Source: Limnobacter parvus | GTDB lineage: Bacteria; Pseudomonadota; Gammaproteobacteria; Burkholderiales; Burkholderiaceae_B | Reading direction: 5' to 3' | DNA: 64,000 bases | Assembly: GCF_024623725.1 (NCBI RefSeq) | Contig: NZ_JANKHG010000005.1 | Location: 1-64,000, forward strand | Shown: positions 1 through 9,546 of the stretch, in pieces | Numbering within the stretch: the stretch's first letter is position 1 | Layout: every line of letters starts with the position of its first letter | Translations under genes and position numbers: made by a program | The notes under the pieces: generated by a model | Seen by the model: the letters and a program-made list of their open reading frames with translations, nothing else | Database searches by the model: none | Told to the model about the DNA's origin: nothing

Positions 1-204
1 GGCCAAAGCCGGCTGGAACAGGTGGCTGCCTTTGCCGACACCTCCAGCACCAACTTGCAAGCCGCACGAGGCCGAATCATGGACGCGGACTTCGCCAAGG
101 AAACAGCGAACCTGACCCGTTCACAGATTCTGCAACAGGCAGGCACTGCAATGCTGGCCCAGGCCAACCAGCTGCCCAACAACGTATTGAGCCTGTTGCA
201 GTAA
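1..204 (+). CDS. fliC: Flagellin, C-terminal fragment (5' end outside window)
   Basis: The reading frame is open from base 1 and ends in TAA at 202-204, so about 67 C-terminal residues are seen. The stretch around [20 protein letters not shown], followed by [18 protein letters not shown], is the conserved flagellin D0 C-terminal helix. In the filament this helix forms the inner core by coiling with the N-terminal D0 helix. A GTG at 22 is only an internal valine, not a start. A strong terminator follows, so this is the last gene of its transcript. The symbol is by family; the species may have several flagellin copies. Confidence 0.93.
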   Translation, partial: GQSRLEQVAAFADTSSTNLQAARGRIMDADFAKETANLTRSQILQQAGTAMLAQANQLPNNVLSLLQ

Positions 205-258
205 CACCGTATTGACCAAGCACTGGCTGATCTGACTAGCATTGGGTCAGCTGGTTTC

Positions 259-305
259 GGCAGGGGACATACCCGAATTCGGACCATTCGTCCTCTGCCT
301 TTTTT
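259..305 (+). terminator. Rho-independent terminator after flagellin
   Basis: A 10-bp stem (259-268 with 290-299, one G-U pair) is followed by a T run at 300-305. The 21-nt loop contains a second perfect palindrome, CCGAATTCGG (273-282), so the hairpin can extend. It lies 55 bases after the flagellin stop. Confidence 0.85.
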
Positions 306-421
306 CTGAATCTTCCTGAATACCTCCCACCAAATGTTGTTTGTGCCAGTGCGATAAGCCATGGTAACTACCAATGACTGCCTGCATCATTTGCGATTAA
401 ACTGCATTTATTCCGTAAAAA

Positions 422-1138
422 ATGCATGGTATGCAAGACTTCTCTCAAGCATTTGTTCAAGCCTTCACCCTGATTGGGCGAGCCGACCCGACTTTAATCG
501 ACATCATCGCTTTGTCGCTTCAGGTTACGTTCACTGCCGTTGCAATTGCCTGCCTGTTGGGTTTTCCGATTGGCGCGGCCTTGGCCATTGGTCGTTTTCC
601 AGGCCGAATGATTCTGGTCGTGTTCCTGAATTCTCTGATGGGTTTGCCGCCTGTTGTGGTGGGTTTGGTGATTTACCTGTTTTTGTCGGCTGCAGGCCCT
701 TTGGGATTTTTGCAGTTGCTGTACACCCCCACAGCCATGGTGATTGCACAGGTGGTGCTAGTCACTCCAATCGTCGCCGCGCTGGCCCGGCAAGTGATTG
801 AAGACCTCTATAGCGAATACGACGAAATGCTGCGTGCCATGAATGCCAGCCGGTTGCAGACAGTGGTCACCTTGATTGTAGATGCACGTTATTCGCTCTT
901 GACCAGTGCATTGGCTGGTCTGGGGCGTGCGCTGGCTGAAGTGGGGGCCGTCATTATTGTGGGCGGCAACATTGCCAATGTAACCCGGGTCATGACCACT
1001 ACCATTGCGCTAGAGACTTCCAAAGGTGAACTAGCGCTTGCCCTTGGACTGGGCATCATTTTGATTGTGTTGTCTATCATCATCAATGCAGCACTTTTCT
1101 TGTTGAAAAGCAGCGCGCAGCGGCGGGCCTATGCGTAA
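422..1138 (+). CDS. tupB: Tungstate ABC transporter permease TupB
   Basis: Inner-membrane permease of a tungstate (possibly molybdate) importer, 238 residues, the usual size for TupB. It has about five to six hydrophobic helices. A cytoplasmic loop with AMNASRLQTV and ALAGLGRALAEVGA matches the EAA-type loop that contacts the ATPase. The next two genes are the ATPase and the binding protein, which fixes the family. The stop overlaps the tupC start by 8 bases, so the two are probably translationally coupled. The start is unsure: ATG at 422 and 431 are both in frame and neither has a clear Shine-Dalgarno sequence. Confidence 0.9.
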   Translation: MHGMQDFSQAFVQAFTLIGRADPTLIDIIALSLQVTFTAVAIACLLGFPIGAALAIGRFPGRMILVVFLNSLMGLPPVVVGLVIYLFLSAAGPLGFLQLLYTPTAMVIAQVVLVTPIVAALARQVIEDLYSEYDEMLRAMNASRLQTVVTLIVDARYSLLTSALAGLGRALAEVGAVIIVGGNIANVTRVMTTTIALETSKGELALALGLGIILIVLSIIINAALFLLKSSAQRRAYA

Positions 1139-1895
1139 GTTGAACAACGACATGGCTTTGCTTGCACCCCACGCACCCTTCGAAAAGTATTTGCCGATTC
1201 GTTTTCAGGGTGTTCACCTGGGTTTCACCAAGCGTGTGATTTACGCGGATTTGAATCTGGATATTGGCGGGTCGGGAATCACCACCATCATGGGCCCCAA
1301 CGGCGCCGGAAAAAGCTTGATTTTGCGCATGCTGGCTGGTCTGGTTCAGCCAGACAAAGGTCGCATTGTTTACGGCGAAGGAGCACCACTGCCCGCCGGG
1401 CAAATTGGTTTTGTGTTTCAACGCCCGGTGCTGTTGCGGCGAAGTGTATTGGGCAACCTGCTGCATGCATTGGCTATCGCTGGGGTAGACCGGTTGCAGC
1501 GCGACGAACATGCGAATGCACTGTTGGAATTGGGTGGCATGTTGCACCTTGCAAAATCGCCCGCGCGAAAGCTTTCCGGTGGCGAGCAGCAGCGGCTTAC
1601 TTTGTTGCGCGCGCTGGCGGGCAAACCAGGCCTGCTGGTACTTGATGAGCCAAGCGCCAGCCTGGACCCGCAGGCCACTGCATTGATTGAAAACATTGTG
1701 CTGCGCGCAAGCCAATGTGGTGTGAAGGTGATTCTTGTGACCCACGACCAAGGGCAAGCGGCGCGCTTGGCCGATGAAATTATTTTTGTGCATCAAGGCA
1801 AGGTAGAGCAAGCACAAGCTGCAGGTGCCTTTTTGAAAAACCCGGCCAGCAGGCAAGCCAAGGCTTATCTGAATGGTGAATTGTTGATTGATTAA
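1131..1895 (+). CDS. tupC: Tungstate ABC transporter ATP-binding protein TupC
   Basis: Cytoplasmic ATPase of 254 residues that powers TupB. Visible motifs are Walker A GPNGAGKS, the ABC signature LSGGEQQR, Walker B LLVLDEPSA and the H-loop VTHDQ. It starts inside the end of tupB and lies 21 bases before tupA. There is no C-terminal TOBE-type extension of the kind seen in ModC, which supports the Tup rather than the Mod system. Confidence 0.9.
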   Translation: MRKLNNDMALLAPHAPFEKYLPIRFQGVHLGFTKRVIYADLNLDIGGSGITTIMGPNGAGKSLILRMLAGLVQPDKGRIVYGEGAPLPAGQIGFVFQRPVLLRRSVLGNLLHALAIAGVDRLQRDEHANALLELGGMLHLAKSPARKLSGGEQQRLTLLRALAGKPGLLVLDEPSASLDPQATALIENIVLRASQCGVKVILVTHDQGQAARLADEIIFVHQGKVEQAQAAGAFLKNPASRQAKAYLNGELLID

Positions 1896-1916
1896 GTTTG
1901 CGGTAAGGCGATCAAA

Positions 1917-2735
1917 ATGAAATTTCAGGTAAAGCTGATTGCGTGTTTGTTCACTGTCGCTGTTGTGGCAAATGCGCAGGCTGCTGACAAATTTATTATT
2001 CTTCAATCCACAACATCGACTCAAAATTCTGGCTTGTTCGATCACTTGTTGCCCGTGTTTAAAGCCGAAACGGGCATTGATGTGCGCGTGGTGGCGGTGG
2101 GCACAGGCCAGGCATTAAAGAATGCGCGAAACTGCGATGGCGACGCGTTGTTGGTACATGCCCTTGCGGCTGAACAACAATTCGTGGCGGAAGGTTATGG
2201 TGTAAAGCGTACGGATGTGATGTACAACGATTTTGTGGTGGTGGGCCCTGGAAGGGACCCAGCCAGTGTGGCAGGGGTCAAGGATGCGGTGAAGGCCTTT
2301 AAAACGATTGCTGAAAAGCAGGCCTTGTTTGCATCACGTGGAGACGACAGCGGTACGTACAAGAAAGAACGGGAGTTGTGGAACGCAGCCAAGGTGGATG
2401 TGAAAACCGCCAGCGGAAAGTGGTATCGGGAAACAGGTTCAGGCATGGGTGCCACCTTGAACCTGGGTGTTGGAATGGGTGCCTATGTGTTGGCCGACCG
2501 TGCAAGTTGGGTAGCATTTGGCAACAAAGGCAACTTCAAAATTATGGTGGAAGGTGATCCCGAGTTGTTCAATCAATACGGTGTAATTGTGGTGAACCCA
2601 GCAAAATGCCCCAATGTGAAAGCGGATTTGGCCCGATCATTTGAAAGCTGGATTTTGTCATCGAAAGGACAAACCACAATTGCCGCTTTCAAAAAGAATG
2701 GTGACCCACTGTTCTTTCCAAATTCACCCCAATAA
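1917..2735 (+). CDS. tupA: Tungstate-binding periplasmic protein TupA
   Basis: Periplasmic binding protein of 272 residues with a signal peptide (residues 1 to about 23, ending ANAQAA). The mature N-terminus has the TupA signature STTSTQNSGL, whose Ser/Thr residues bind the oxyanion, and later the SRGDDSGT motif. TupA proteins are highly selective for tungstate over molybdate; this is known for the family, not visible here. The likely physiological link is to tungsten- or molybdenum-dependent dehydrogenases, none of which is in this window. The gene ends 17 bases from the end of the convergent regulator. Confidence 0.93.
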   Translation: MKFQVKLIACLFTVAVVANAQAADKFIILQSTTSTQNSGLFDHLLPVFKAETGIDVRVVAVGTGQALKNARNCDGDALLVHALAAEQQFVAEGYGVKRTDVMYNDFVVVGPGRDPASVAGVKDAVKAFKTIAEKQALFASRGDDSGTYKKERELWNAAKVDVKTASGKWYRETGSGMGATLNLGVGMGAYVLADRASWVAFGNKGNFKIMVEGDPELFNQYGVIVVNPAKCPNVKADLARSFESWILSSKGQTTIAAFKKNGDPLFFPNSPQ

Positions 2736-2751
2736 GGCACATGAATCCTTT

Positions 2752-3642
2752 CTAGGCGTTCCAAATTACCTTGCCCAGCGATGTGGTGTCATAACCTTCA
2801 AATTGCATGGCCTTTGATTTAAAAGCTGCCGTGTCGGTGAATTTGATCAGCGTTTGAAATGGCGTATCGAACCACACTTTTCTGCACACCATCAAATCGA
2901 ACTGCTCAGTGCGCGTGGGAACGAACCCCAAGCCAAATTGCATGGCAAGGGCTTGCAAGCCGGGTGCGGCGTCTGCATGGCCACTGGCCACAGCGGCAAT
3001 GGTGTCGTTTTCCGTTCTACAAGTTTCAGAAATATGTAGTTGCTTCAAATCCAGATTCTGTTCCTGCAACAAATGCTCAAACAAAATCATGCCGCCTGCA
3101 CCCGCTTGGCGTGTTGCAACTTTTAGCTTGGCGAGATCAGATACACCGCGCACATTTTTTGGATTCCCCTTGCCCACAATCAAGCCTTGTTGGCGAGTGG
3201 CCCAATTCACTAAAACCACATTGCTTTTTGCAAAGCGGGTTTGAATCACGTGGGTATTCCAGGCTTGGGTGTTGGGGTTGAGCACATGCAGGCCAGTGGC
3301 TGCAGCCCCTTGTTTTTCAAATACATCAAGCCCGCTCAAGCTGCCGTCGAACTGCATGGCCAAGCCACAACCTGATTCGCGTATGGTCCATTCCAGCAAG
3401 GGGTCATGGCTGCCCGAAATAACATTTGGTCTGGTTGCTGGGGGCACATTGGCCGCGATTATTTCGCCGGTCCGTATCCAGTGCATCAATTCCGCTTTCG
3501 GAAACAGCAGTTTGCCCGTGGCTTTCACACAGGGTATTTCCTGCGCGCTGACCAGGTCGTAAAGCTTGCGCTCCTTGATACGAAGTAGTTCAGCCACTTC
3601 CTTGGTGGTTAAAAACTCAATGGGTTCCAGGCCAACGTTCAT
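2752..3642 (-). CDS. HTH regulator with PBP-like sensor domain
   Basis: 296 residues. Residues 8-60 (FLTTKEVAELLRIKERKLYDLV) form an excisionase/MerR-type helix-turn-helix. Residues from about 80 onward resemble a substrate-binding protein domain (PF12727-like) with no signal peptide, hence a cytoplasmic anion sensor. Genes of this type often sit beside tungstate or molybdate transporters, and this one converges on tupA, so control of tup is likely. Its start codon overlaps the stop of the RND pump gene by ATGA, so it is translated as the last gene of the efflux operon. Ligand and target are inferred. Confidence 0.75.
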   Translation of the reverse strand: MNVGLEPIEFLTTKEVAELLRIKERKLYDLVSAQEIPCVKATGKLLFPKAELMHWIRTGEIIAANVPPATRPNVISGSHDPLLEWTIRESGCGLAMQFDGSLSGLDVFEKQGAAATGLHVLNPNTQAWNTHVIQTRFAKSNVVLVNWATRQQGLIVGKGNPKNVRGVSDLAKLKVATRQAGAGGMILFEHLLQEQNLDLKQLHISETCRTENDTIAAVASGHADAAPGLQALAMQFGLGFVPTRTEQFDLMVCRKVWFDTPFQTLIKFTDTAAFKSKAMQFEGYDTTSLGKVIWNA

Positions 3643-6600
3643 GTCGCGCGGGTTTCTTCCAGTTTGGTAAGGTCGATTTCATCGGGCTCAACACCAGGGC
3701 TTGTACCAAACAATCTGCGCAAGTCGTCGACCATTAAATACAGGCAAGGCACCAGCAACAGTGTAATGGCTGTGGCAAACAAAATACCGTAGCCCAAGGA
3801 AATGGCCATCGGGATCATGAACTTCGCCTGCCTCGAAGTTTCGAAAATCATGGGTGCCAAACCACCAAATGTGGAGATGGTGGTCAACATGATTGGGCGA
3901 AAACGCCGCACCCCCGATGTACAAATGGCGTCGTAGGGTGTCATGCCGTCACGTACTTTTTGGTTTGCATGGTCGACCATGACCAGGGAATCGTTGACCA
4001 CTACACCGGCCAGCGCAAGTATACCCATCATCGAAACAATGCTGATGCTGTACCCCATCATCAAGTGCCCCAGGATGGCACCAAAAATACCGAAGGGAAT
4101 CGCCAGCATCACAATAAAAGGTTGCAAGTAACTTTTAAATGGAATGGCCAACAACACATAGATCAGCAGCAACGCAACCATGAAACCCTTGCCCAGACCA
4201 CTCAATGCTTCGGAGAAGTCTTGCTGACGGCCTGCAAAACTGTAGCTTAGGCCGGGATAATCAACCATCAGTTTGGGCATCAATTCCTGCACCGCAGCGT
4301 TCTGAACCTGTTGAGCCTGGTTGCGCGGGTTCACGTTGGCTGTGACTGTGATGGATCGTCGGCCATCGCGACGTGTAATGTTTGCAACTGCGCGTGTGTC
4401 GTCGAATTCCACCAGTGAATGCAGGGGGGCCAATGCGCCCTGCGGAGTCCGGATCAATAAATCACGCACATCGGTTTGGGCAGAACGTTCGGTTTCCGGA
4501 CGCATGACCAGCACCTTGATTTCATTGCGGCCACGCTGCTGGCGCAAGGCTTCTGAGCCGAAAAAGGCCGCCCGTACCTGACGTCCGATGTCGTTCGATG
4601 TCAGGCCAAGGCGTCGTGCCTCTTCTTTCAAGGTGAAGCTGAACTGTTCCTTGCCATTCTGGAAGCCGTCGTCAATTTCCGACACCATGGGGTAATTCGC
4701 CAATTCGCGAGCAAGTGCCTCACTGGCCTCACGAAGTGTGTCCACGTTGCGATGACTGAGCTGAATGGTGAATGCCGGGCCGCTGCCAGGTCCACCAGAG
4801 TCTGCTGCAAAGCGAATTGTTTCTACACCCGGAATGCTGCCCACCAAGGTGCGCCATTGATCTGTGAATTCTGCCGTATTGACTGGTCGAACATCAGGCG
4901 GAGTCAGGTACGTCCTGACCGTGATGTTGTTTTCATTCACACTGGCATAAATGCCTGTACTTTGTGCCTCGCCACCGGTGTTCTCGACAGTTTTCAGAGC
5001 ACTGTCCACTAGCCGGTCGCGCACAAAATTCACCTGCTCGTTGGTGCTTCCCAAGGGCAGTTGAGCCCGCACTTCCGACTGGTCAGACTCCACTTGAGGA
5101 AACAGTTCGAACCCCATGCGGCCGCTGACCGGCCAACTAATTACCAGCACCATCAGCGCAATACCGAATCCCATCGACAGGTAGCGGTATTCAACACATT
5201 TTTGAACGATGGGCGTGTACCTGCGTTCAATGAAGTGACTGAACTTTTTGGAGAATTTTTGTTGCCAGTTGTGAAACTTGCCTTTGCCTTCTTTGGTGTG
5301 AGCCAAATGTGCGGGCAAAATAAAGATCGCCTCCATCAATGAAACGATAAAAACTGTGCAGACCACAACCGGGATCACCCCCCAGATTTTTCCCAGAAAG
5401 CCTGGAATGAACAGCAGTGGTGCAAACGCCGCTATATTGGTCAATATGCTAAAAGTGACTGGCATTGCCACATCGCGCGCGCCGCAAATCGATGCATCCA
5501 GCATGCTTAAGCCCTGTTGCCGGTACTCGTAGATGTTTTCGCCGGCCACAATCGCATCATCCACCACAATACCCAATGCGATGATGAAGGCGAACATCGA
5601 GATCATGTTGAAGCTAACCCCGAACAATGGCAGCAACAACATGGCACCCAAGAAAGAAATCGGGATACCCATGCTGATCCAGAAGGCCAACTTCCAGTCT
5701 AAAAACAGGGTGAGCAACAGCATCACAAGGATCAAGCCCATGACCGCGTTTTTGGCCAGTAACTCCTGGCGCTGTTTGTAGGTGTCGGAACTGTCTGTCA
5801 CAACGGATATCTCAACACCTTCAGGCATCAGCGGGCGGATGCGTTCCAGTGCCTCCTTTGTGGCTTCAGAAATACCGATCGGGGTTTGATCGCCTGTGCG
5901 AGACACTGAAATTTCAATGGAGGGCTTGCCATTGAACGTGGCGTATCGGTCCACATCCTGAAAGCCATCGCGTACCGTGGCGATGTCACTTAGCTTCAGT
6001 GGCGTGCCACCGATTGGCGACAAGATTGGCAACTCTGCAAATTGTTCTGCGAAATCCCGTCGCTCTGAAACGCGCAATAGAATCTCGCCACTCTCGGTTG
6101 AAATGCTACCGCCAGACACCTCAATTACGTTGGCGCGGATGTTGTCGGCAATGCCCTGCAGGGTTAAGCCGTATGCGTTCAGCCGGGCTTCGGGTACCTC
6201 GATGTGAATTTCCTGTTCGCGTGTTTCATTCAGGTCAACTTGGGTAATGTCCGGGTTTTGCAGCAAACCATCGCGTACTTCTTCGGCCAAATTACGCAGC
6301 GACAATTCGTCGGTCTCACCGTGGACCACCAAAGTAACCACGCTGCGCTTCCTTGCCGTCAGCGCAACGTTGGGCACTTCAGCGTCGCCTGGGAAGGTGG
6401 TGATGCGGTCTACTTCCTGTTTGATCCGATCGTAGACCGCTTGTGCATCCTCAGATTCGTCAATTTCCACCACAACGCTGGCGGAGCCTTCATTCGCTGT
6501 GGAATTCACTTCGACAATGCCTTCCACGCTCGAAATCGCTTCTTCGACTGCCAGAACAATGCCTTGCTCTACGTCTTCAGGGCTTGCGCCCGGGTAGGCC

Positions 6601-6779
6601 ACTGAAATTGTCACCAAATCCAGTTCGAATTCTGGGAACACTTCCTTGGTCATGTTCATGAAGCCGAACACACCACCAATCAGGCACACCCACATCAGGA
6701 TGTTGGCAGCCACTGAATTTTTGGTCATCCACGCCAGTGGGCCTGAACGGTCTATGCGACGTCTTGCTGCGGCGTTCAT
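3639..6779 (-). CDS. RND efflux transporter, inner-membrane pump
   Basis: 1046 residues, typical for hydrophobe/amphiphile RND pumps of the AcrB type. There is one N-terminal helix, a large periplasmic domain, a central helix bundle, a second periplasmic domain and a C-terminal bundle. The proton-relay pair Asp407-Asp408 in GIVVDDAIVAGENIY sits at the same numbers as in AcrB, so the protein is proton-driven. The adaptor and outer-membrane channel are encoded just upstream with 4-base overlaps. The substrate cannot be read from sequence; multidrug or detergent export is the default. The coupled downstream regulator raises the possibility of a more specific role. Confidence 0.93.
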   Translation of the reverse strand: MNAAARRRIDRSGPLAWMTKNSVAANILMWVCLIGGVFGFMNMTKEVFPEFELDLVTISVAYPGASPEDVEQGIVLAVEEAISSVEGIVEVNSTANEGSASVVVEIDESEDAQAVYDRIKQEVDRITTFPGDAEVPNVALTARKRSVVTLVVHGETDELSLRNLAEEVRDGLLQNPDITQVDLNETREQEIHIEVPEARLNAYGLTLQGIADNIRANVIEVSGGSISTESGEILLRVSERRDFAEQFAELPILSPIGGTPLKLSDIATVRDGFQDVDRYATFNGKPSIEISVSRTGDQTPIGISEATKEALERIRPLMPEGVEISVVTDSSDTYKQRQELLAKNAVMGLILVMLLLTLFLDWKLAFWISMGIPISFLGAMLLLPLFGVSFNMISMFAFIIALGIVVDDAIVAGENIYEYRQQGLSMLDASICGARDVAMPVTFSILTNIAAFAPLLFIPGFLGKIWGVIPVVVCTVFIVSLMEAIFILPAHLAHTKEGKGKFHNWQQKFSKKFSHFIERRYTPIVQKCVEYRYLSMGFGIALMVLVISWPVSGRMGFELFPQVESDQSEVRAQLPLGSTNEQVNFVRDRLVDSALKTVENTGGEAQSTGIYASVNENNITVRTYLTPPDVRPVNTAEFTDQWRTLVGSIPGVETIRFAADSGGPGSGPAFTIQLSHRNVDTLREASEALARELANYPMVSEIDDGFQNGKEQFSFTLKEEARRLGLTSNDIGRQVRAAFFGSEALRQQRGRNEIKVLVMRPETERSAQTDVRDLLIRTPQGALAPLHSLVEFDDTRAVANITRRDGRRSITVTANVNPRNQAQQVQNAAVQELMPKLMVDYPGLSYSFAGRQQDFSEALSGLGKGFMVALLLIYVLLAIPFKSYLQPFIVMLAIPFGIFGAILGHLMMGYSISIVSMMGILALAGVVVNDSLVMVDHANQKVRDGMTPYDAICTSGVRRFRPIMLTTISTFGGLAPMIFETSRQAKFMIPMAISLGYGILFATAITLLLVPCLYLMVDDLRRLFGTSPGVEPDEIDLTKLEETRAT

Positions 6780-7972
6780 GGCTTGGCCGCTTCGGTTGCT
6801 GGAGAAGGCGTTTGGCTTGGCTCGTTCGTGCGAATGGCCATGCGATTTACTGGCGAGCCCAAGTTCGACGTCACAATGTTTTCGCCGTTACTCAAGCCCC
6901 GGTCGATCAGCACATAATCTGCAGCTCGGTAAGCGATGTTTACCGGGCGAATATCGAGTTCACCATTGTCATTAACCCACACATTGCTGTCGTGAACTGA
7001 AGAAGGAGCCAGTTTGAAAACGTTTTGCAATTCAATACCGTCAAAGCGGACTTTCACATACTGCGCCAGCAAAAGGGGCTGGTGTTGCGGTCCAAAATTG
7101 CGCGGTACCTCAACCAATACTTGGGCCTGTCGGCCACTGTCCTGAACGCTGGTTTGCAAACTGAGCACACGTCCGGGGTGGCAATTCTGTTCAGCGCTGC
7201 TTGCATCACTGACGCACACGGTGGAACCAGGTTGATTTCCGGTGGGGAAACGGATCCATTTAAGATCGGCCTGTGGAACTGCCACACTGATCCAGAAGGC
7301 TTTGCTACTGGCCAACACACCCAGCGCTGTGGTGGCGCTGACTTGAGCGCCCACACTGGCTTCGCGACTCACCACGACGCCATCGAACGGGGCTCGCAGA
7401 ATAGTGCGTTCAAGGTTGACTTTGGCCCGTTCAACACCCGCCTGGGCCGACTGAACAGTGGCACGCGCAGCTTCCAATTGGGGTTTGCGCAGAATCAACG
7501 CGCGTTCTCGTTCGTCAACATTCATGCCCAGTAAATCAAAATCAGACTGGGCGACTACCTGGTTACCTTGCTCGGAAGTGAAGGTTGACTGTGCTTGTGC
7601 CAAATTGGCTTGTGCAGTTTGCAGTTCAATTCGGTAATCGGTGTTGTCCAGTTCAATCAGCACATCGCCTTTTTTGAAAGTGGCACCCGGCACAAATTTG
7701 TCACCAATCCGTTTCACCGCACCGCTGACGCGGGCTTGCAAGGTAATTTGCTGTTCGGCCTGTACCACGCCATAACCAAGCAAGCTAACGTTGTGATTGC
7801 CGGCCTGAACTGGTTCGGTGGTTACAAGCCTTGCCACTTTTTCGGGTGGTTTGCGGCTGGCGGTTGGTGCAGTGGCCACCAACACTTCAGAACCGATTAC
7901 ACCCAGAGTAATAACACCCACGGCCAGGCCAATTTGCACCCATTTGCGTTTGAAAAAAGATTGTTGGCTCAT
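6776..7972 (-). CDS. RND efflux periplasmic adaptor (membrane fusion protein)
   Basis: 398 residues with a single N-terminal anchor helix (about 12-33). A lipoyl/barrel-sandwich half follows (residues ~60-120, GDKFVPGATFKKGDVLIELD), then a long alpha-hairpin rich in Ala and Gln (~125-190), the second lipoyl half LRAPFDGVVVSREAS, and beta-barrel and membrane-proximal domains. It bridges the pump and the outer-membrane channel. It overlaps its neighbours by 4 bases on both sides. The C-terminal tail (TPSPATEAAKP) is low in complexity. Confidence 0.92.
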   Translation of the reverse strand: MSQQSFFKRKWVQIGLAVGVITLGVIGSEVLVATAPTASRKPPEKVARLVTTEPVQAGNHNVSLLGYGVVQAEQQITLQARVSGAVKRIGDKFVPGATFKKGDVLIELDNTDYRIELQTAQANLAQAQSTFTSEQGNQVVAQSDFDLLGMNVDERERALILRKPQLEAARATVQSAQAGVERAKVNLERTILRAPFDGVVVSREASVGAQVSATTALGVLASSKAFWISVAVPQADLKWIRFPTGNQPGSTVCVSDASSAEQNCHPGRVLSLQTSVQDSGRQAQVLVEVPRNFGPQHQPLLLAQYVKVRFDGIELQNVFKLAPSSVHDSNVWVNDNGELDIRPVNIAYRAADYVLIDRGLSNGENIVTSNLGSPVNRMAIRTNEPSQTPSPATEAAKP

Positions 7973-9438
7973 AACTGTTCTGCTGCTTTGGTTTGCGGAA
8001 TGCTTCCCGACAAGGCACGGTAAAGGGCAATGCGGAAACCAACCAATTGTTGTTGTGCGTTTACCAAATTGCGGCGCAACTGGCTGGTGCTTTGCTGGGC
8101 ATTCAAAATTTCAATGTAATCGACCGACCCGTTGCGGTAGCCCGCGAACAGGCGTTTCAAGCTGAGCTCGGCAAGTTCAAGTTGACGCTGAAAACTTTCT
8201 ACAGCTTCACGTTGGCGTGTTTCCTGAATCAAAGCGTTGTCAACATCAGCCAGTGAGTTGATGGCCGCATCTTGATACTGCGCAACCGCTTGGTCTAGCA
8301 ATGCGCGCTGGCGGTCTACTTCGGCCGAACGTGCGCCACCATCGAACAAGGGCGCGACCAGGTTAATGCTTAGGTTGCGCACCCAGTTGTCGAACAGCAA
8401 ATCGGAATCACGGGTTTGATCGCTGAAGCTGGCCCGCAGGCTAAGCTGCGGAAAACGATTGGCAATGGCCGCTGCAACGCTGCGATCAGTGGATAAAACC
8501 AATGACCAAGCCTGTTGCACATCGGGTCGACGGTTCAGCAGTTCAGCCGGAAAGCCGGTGGCTGGTAGCGGGGGCAGGTTAGGCAGATTCTCTTGCGTCA
8601 AGCTGAGTGCGTTGGGGGGCTGACCGACCAACAATGCCAAGCTGTTTGCTAACACGTCACGGTTGGAAATGGCCAGTGCCAAATTGCCTTGGGCCGATTC
8701 CACCAATTGCCTTTGCTGAAGCACGTCGGAGGCCACTGCAATGCCTTGACGGAATCGCAGTTCAATCAGATTCAAATTGGTTTGAAAGCCGTCAAGTTCT
8801 TGCTCGAAGAGGCGCACGGTTTGATCGGCTGCAACCCACTGTGCCCATGTGGTGGCCAACTGGCCTGCAATGGTGATTCGTGCGGCATCCAGTTCATAGC
8901 GTGTGGCCTGTAATTGCAGTTCAGCGGCTTGCGCAGTGTTGCGCACCCGTGACCACAAATCGATTTCGTAACTGGCGCTAAGTGATGCTGAAGTAAACAG
9001 CCCGCGGTTGTTGGTGGCCTGACCTTGAATGCTAGTGCCTTTGACGGTATTTTCCTGTCGACCTGCATTCAATGTAAGCGACGGAAAAAAGCTGGCTTGC
9101 GCAGCGTCCAGGCTTGCCTGGGCTGCGCGAAGGCGGGCTGCTGTGGCTTCAAGGCTTAAATTTTCAGCCTGCGCCTGTTGCATCAAGGTGTTCAATTGTT
9201 GACTGGAAAAACCAGTCCACCAATCGCTTGGGGCCTGCACTGCGTTCGCATCGACCAAAGGCTTGAAAGTGGCATTTTCAAAGCGGGAGTCTATTTCAGG
9301 TTTACTCGATTCAATGCTGGCGCATGCCGACAGAAAAAACACCAACAAGACTGGTGCCACGAACGCAGGCAATTTGTGTGGCATTGCCGCTGTATGTTTC
9401 ATGGCGGTTGGGCAAGGTGTTTTCGGGCGGTGCTTCAT
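7969..9438 (-). CDS. RND efflux outer-membrane lipoprotein (NodT/OprM type)
   Basis: Up to 489 residues. A signal sequence ends in the lipobox LSAC, so the mature protein is a lipid-anchored outer-membrane trimer forming the exit duct. Two homologous helical repeats (~90-270 and ~300-470) are the OEP pattern, with PDVQQAW at the start of the second repeat. It is the first gene of the coupled efflux operon. ATG codons at residues 1, 13 and 19 are all possible; the third gives the most typical signal peptide length, but no clear ribosome site decides. Confidence 0.9.
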   Translation of the reverse strand: MKHRPKTPCPTAMKHTAAMPHKLPAFVAPVLLVFFLSACASIESSKPEIDSRFENATFKPLVDANAVQAPSDWWTGFSSQQLNTLMQQAQAENLSLEATAARLRAAQASLDAAQASFFPSLTLNAGRQENTVKGTSIQGQATNNRGLFTSASLSASYEIDLWSRVRNTAQAAELQLQATRYELDAARITIAGQLATTWAQWVAADQTVRLFEQELDGFQTNLNLIELRFRQGIAVASDVLQQRQLVESAQGNLALAISNRDVLANSLALLVGQPPNALSLTQENLPNLPPLPATGFPAELLNRRPDVQQAWSLVLSTDRSVAAAIANRFPQLSLRASFSDQTRDSDLLFDNWVRNLSINLVAPLFDGGARSAEVDRQRALLDQAVAQYQDAAINSLADVDNALIQETRQREAVESFQRQLELAELSLKRLFAGYRNGSVDYIEILNAQQSTSQLRRNLVNAQQQLVGFRIALYRALSGSIPQTKAAEQL

Positions 9439-9546
9439 GGTGTCGTTTTTCTTGTTGAGTGCCCATCAGACCACACTCTGTGGGCTTTTGTTCAGCCTTT
9501 AACTGATCTTTACAAAATTGAACCCAAAATCAACACTTGCCCATTT

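Noticed and set aside
361-801. 146-codon plus-strand frame
   Set aside because: Out-of-frame shadow of tupB; Cys/His/Arg-rich composition typical of a wrong frame.
1083-2045. 320-codon frame on the minus strand
   Set aside because: Fully antisense to tupC and the end of tupB, whose family motifs are clear; the peptide has no recognisable domain.
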